Shown one piece after another: positions 63,236 to 64,000 of a stretch of DNA of 64,000 nucleotides. Under the pieces are notes generated by a model. The model was not told the DNA's origin and made no database searches. It worked only from the letters and a program-made list of their open reading frames with translations. The stretch comes from Deefgea salmonis. Its GTDB lineage: Bacteria > Pseudomonadota > Gammaproteobacteria > Burkholderiales > Chitinibacteraceae. The DNA lies in contig NZ_JAJAWG010000005.1 in the NCBI RefSeq assembly GCF_020531905.1, positions 140,606-204,605 on the forward strand, read 5' to 3'. Made by a program: the position numbers and the translations under genes. How positions within the stretch are numbered: the stretch's first letter is position 1; every line of letters starts with the position of its first letter.

Positions 63236-64000
63236 ATGGCTAAGGAAAAGTTTGCACGGACTAAGCCTCACGTTAACGTGGGTACAATCGGTCACGTGGA
63301 TCATGGTAAAACAACGCTGACAGCTGCAATTACAACAATTCTGTCGAAAAAATTCGGCGGTATTGCTAAAGATTACGCATCTATCGATTCTGCACCAGAA
63401 GAAAAAGCACGTGGTATTACGATTAATACTGCGCACGTTGAGTATGAGACTGAAAAACGTCACTACGCTCACGTTGATTGCCCGGGTCACGCGGATTATG
63501 TGAAAAACATGATTACCGGTGCGGCGCAGATGGATGGTGCGGTATTGGTGGTTTCTGCTGCTGATGGTCCTATGCCACAAACCCGCGAGCACATCTTGTT
63601 GTCTCGTCAGGTTGGTGTTCCATACATCATCGTATTCATGAACAAAGCTGATTTGGTTGATGATGCTGAGTTGCTTGAATTGGTTGAAATGGAAATTCGT
63701 GATTTGTTAAACAAATACGATTTCCCTGGTGATGATACGCCAGTAATTACCGGTTCTGCGCGTTTGGCGTTGGAAGGTGATCAATCAGAATACGGCGAGC
63801 CGGCAATCTTCCGTTTGGCTGATGCTTTGGATACTTACATTCCTGAGCCAGAGCGTGCAATTGATGGTACGTTCCTGATGCCAGTTGAAGATGTGTTCTC
63901 AATCTCTGGTCGCGGTACTGTTGTGACTGGTCGTGTTGAGCGCGGTATTGTTAAAGTGGGTGAAGAGATCGAGATCGTTGGTATTGTGCCAACAGTTAAG
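63236..64000 (+). CDS. tuf: Elongation factor Tu, 5' part (runs off the window)
   Basis: GTPase delivering aminoacyl-tRNA to the ribosome. The first 255 residues are present: [21 protein letters not shown]1 GHVDHGKT (19-26), switch [15 protein letters not shown]3 DCPGHADYV (about 81-89), G4 NKAD, and the start of domain 2 ([17 protein letters not shown]). The ATG has AAGGAAT 8 bases upstream. It follows tRNA-Tyr, -Gly and -Thr, the same arrangement as E. coli tufB. The 3' third lies outside the window. Confidence 0.97.
   Translation, partial: MAKEKFARTKPHVNVGTIGHVDHGKTTLTAAITTILSKKFGGIAKDYASIDSAPEEKARGITINTAHVEYETEKRHYAHVDCPGHADYVKNMITGAAQMDGAVLVVSAADGPMPQTREHILLSRQVGVPYIIVFMNKADLVDDAELLELVEMEIRDLLNKYDFPGDDTPVITGSARLALEGDQSEYGEPAIFRLADALDTYIPEPERAIDGTFLMPVEDVFSISGRGTVVTGRVERGIVKVGEEIEIVGIVPTVK

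Overview
The window reads as ordinary chromosome of a betaproteobacterium of the order Neisseriales, most like the Chromobacteriaceae / Deefgea-Chitinibacter-Iodobacter group. This is an inference from protein flavour (MreB, GatCAB, RF1, HemF, LVIVD-free GOGAT pairs), the dusB-fis and tRNA-tufB gene orders, and moderate GC content; no rRNA is present to confirm it. Most of the window is housekeeping and metabolic genes. I see no prophage, plasmid, CRISPR array or defence island.

Layout. 1-1786 (minus): the start of mreC and all of mreB (cell shape). 2182-6006: the tRNA-dependent amidotransferase operon gatC-gatA-gatB, with a Uma2-family nuclease gene lodged between gatA and gatB. 6019-8592: a repeat-rich accessory region holding a small lipoprotein gene, a REP pair, four tandem 234-bp repeat units, a REP-associated tyrosine transposase (RAYT) and a fifth unit, ending in what looks like a truncated gene tail. 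8609-14752: MscS channel, TerB-like protein, orphan histidine kinase, glutathione transferase, dusB-fis. 14797-18472: purH, a tiny membrane ORF, pagP, purD. 18705-22101: Fur-type site, feoA-feoB and hemA. 22495-27935: prfA, an RNase II homologue, an unknown zinc-ribbon protein, panD, hemF.

28312-37876 is a chemotaxis locus: cheY, STAS protein, cheA, MCP, cheW, cheR, cheB, a response regulator fused to a degenerate EAL domain, and a second MCP-like gene on the opposite strand. 38098-51209 carries two complete but dissimilar glutamate synthase operons (gltBD) back to back, separated by a small unknown gene and a MITE-like inverted repeat. 51334-58748: two TPR proteins (one with a degenerate GGDEF domain), MarC-type membrane protein, rpiA, phoU, ppx and corA. 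58857-61799: DUF456 protein, two identical tRNA-Phe genes, ilvD. 61970-64000: lgt, then tRNA-Tyr, tRNA-Gly and tRNA-Thr leading into the truncated tuf gene.

The unusual signal is in the repeats rather than in a novel protein system. There are four families: (i) GTAG-headed REP/BIME units around the RAYT gene, with an exact 234-bp period; (ii) heptanucleotide tandem tracts (KGGGAGT) in three gene spacers, two of them inside operons; (iii) two inverted-repeat elements built on CGCAGAG; and (iv) a weaker pair of about 53 bp. The other noteworthy points are the doubled GOGAT operons of different lineage, catalytically degenerate c-di-GMP-type domains near chemotaxis and TPR genes, and the Uma2 insertion in gatCAB.
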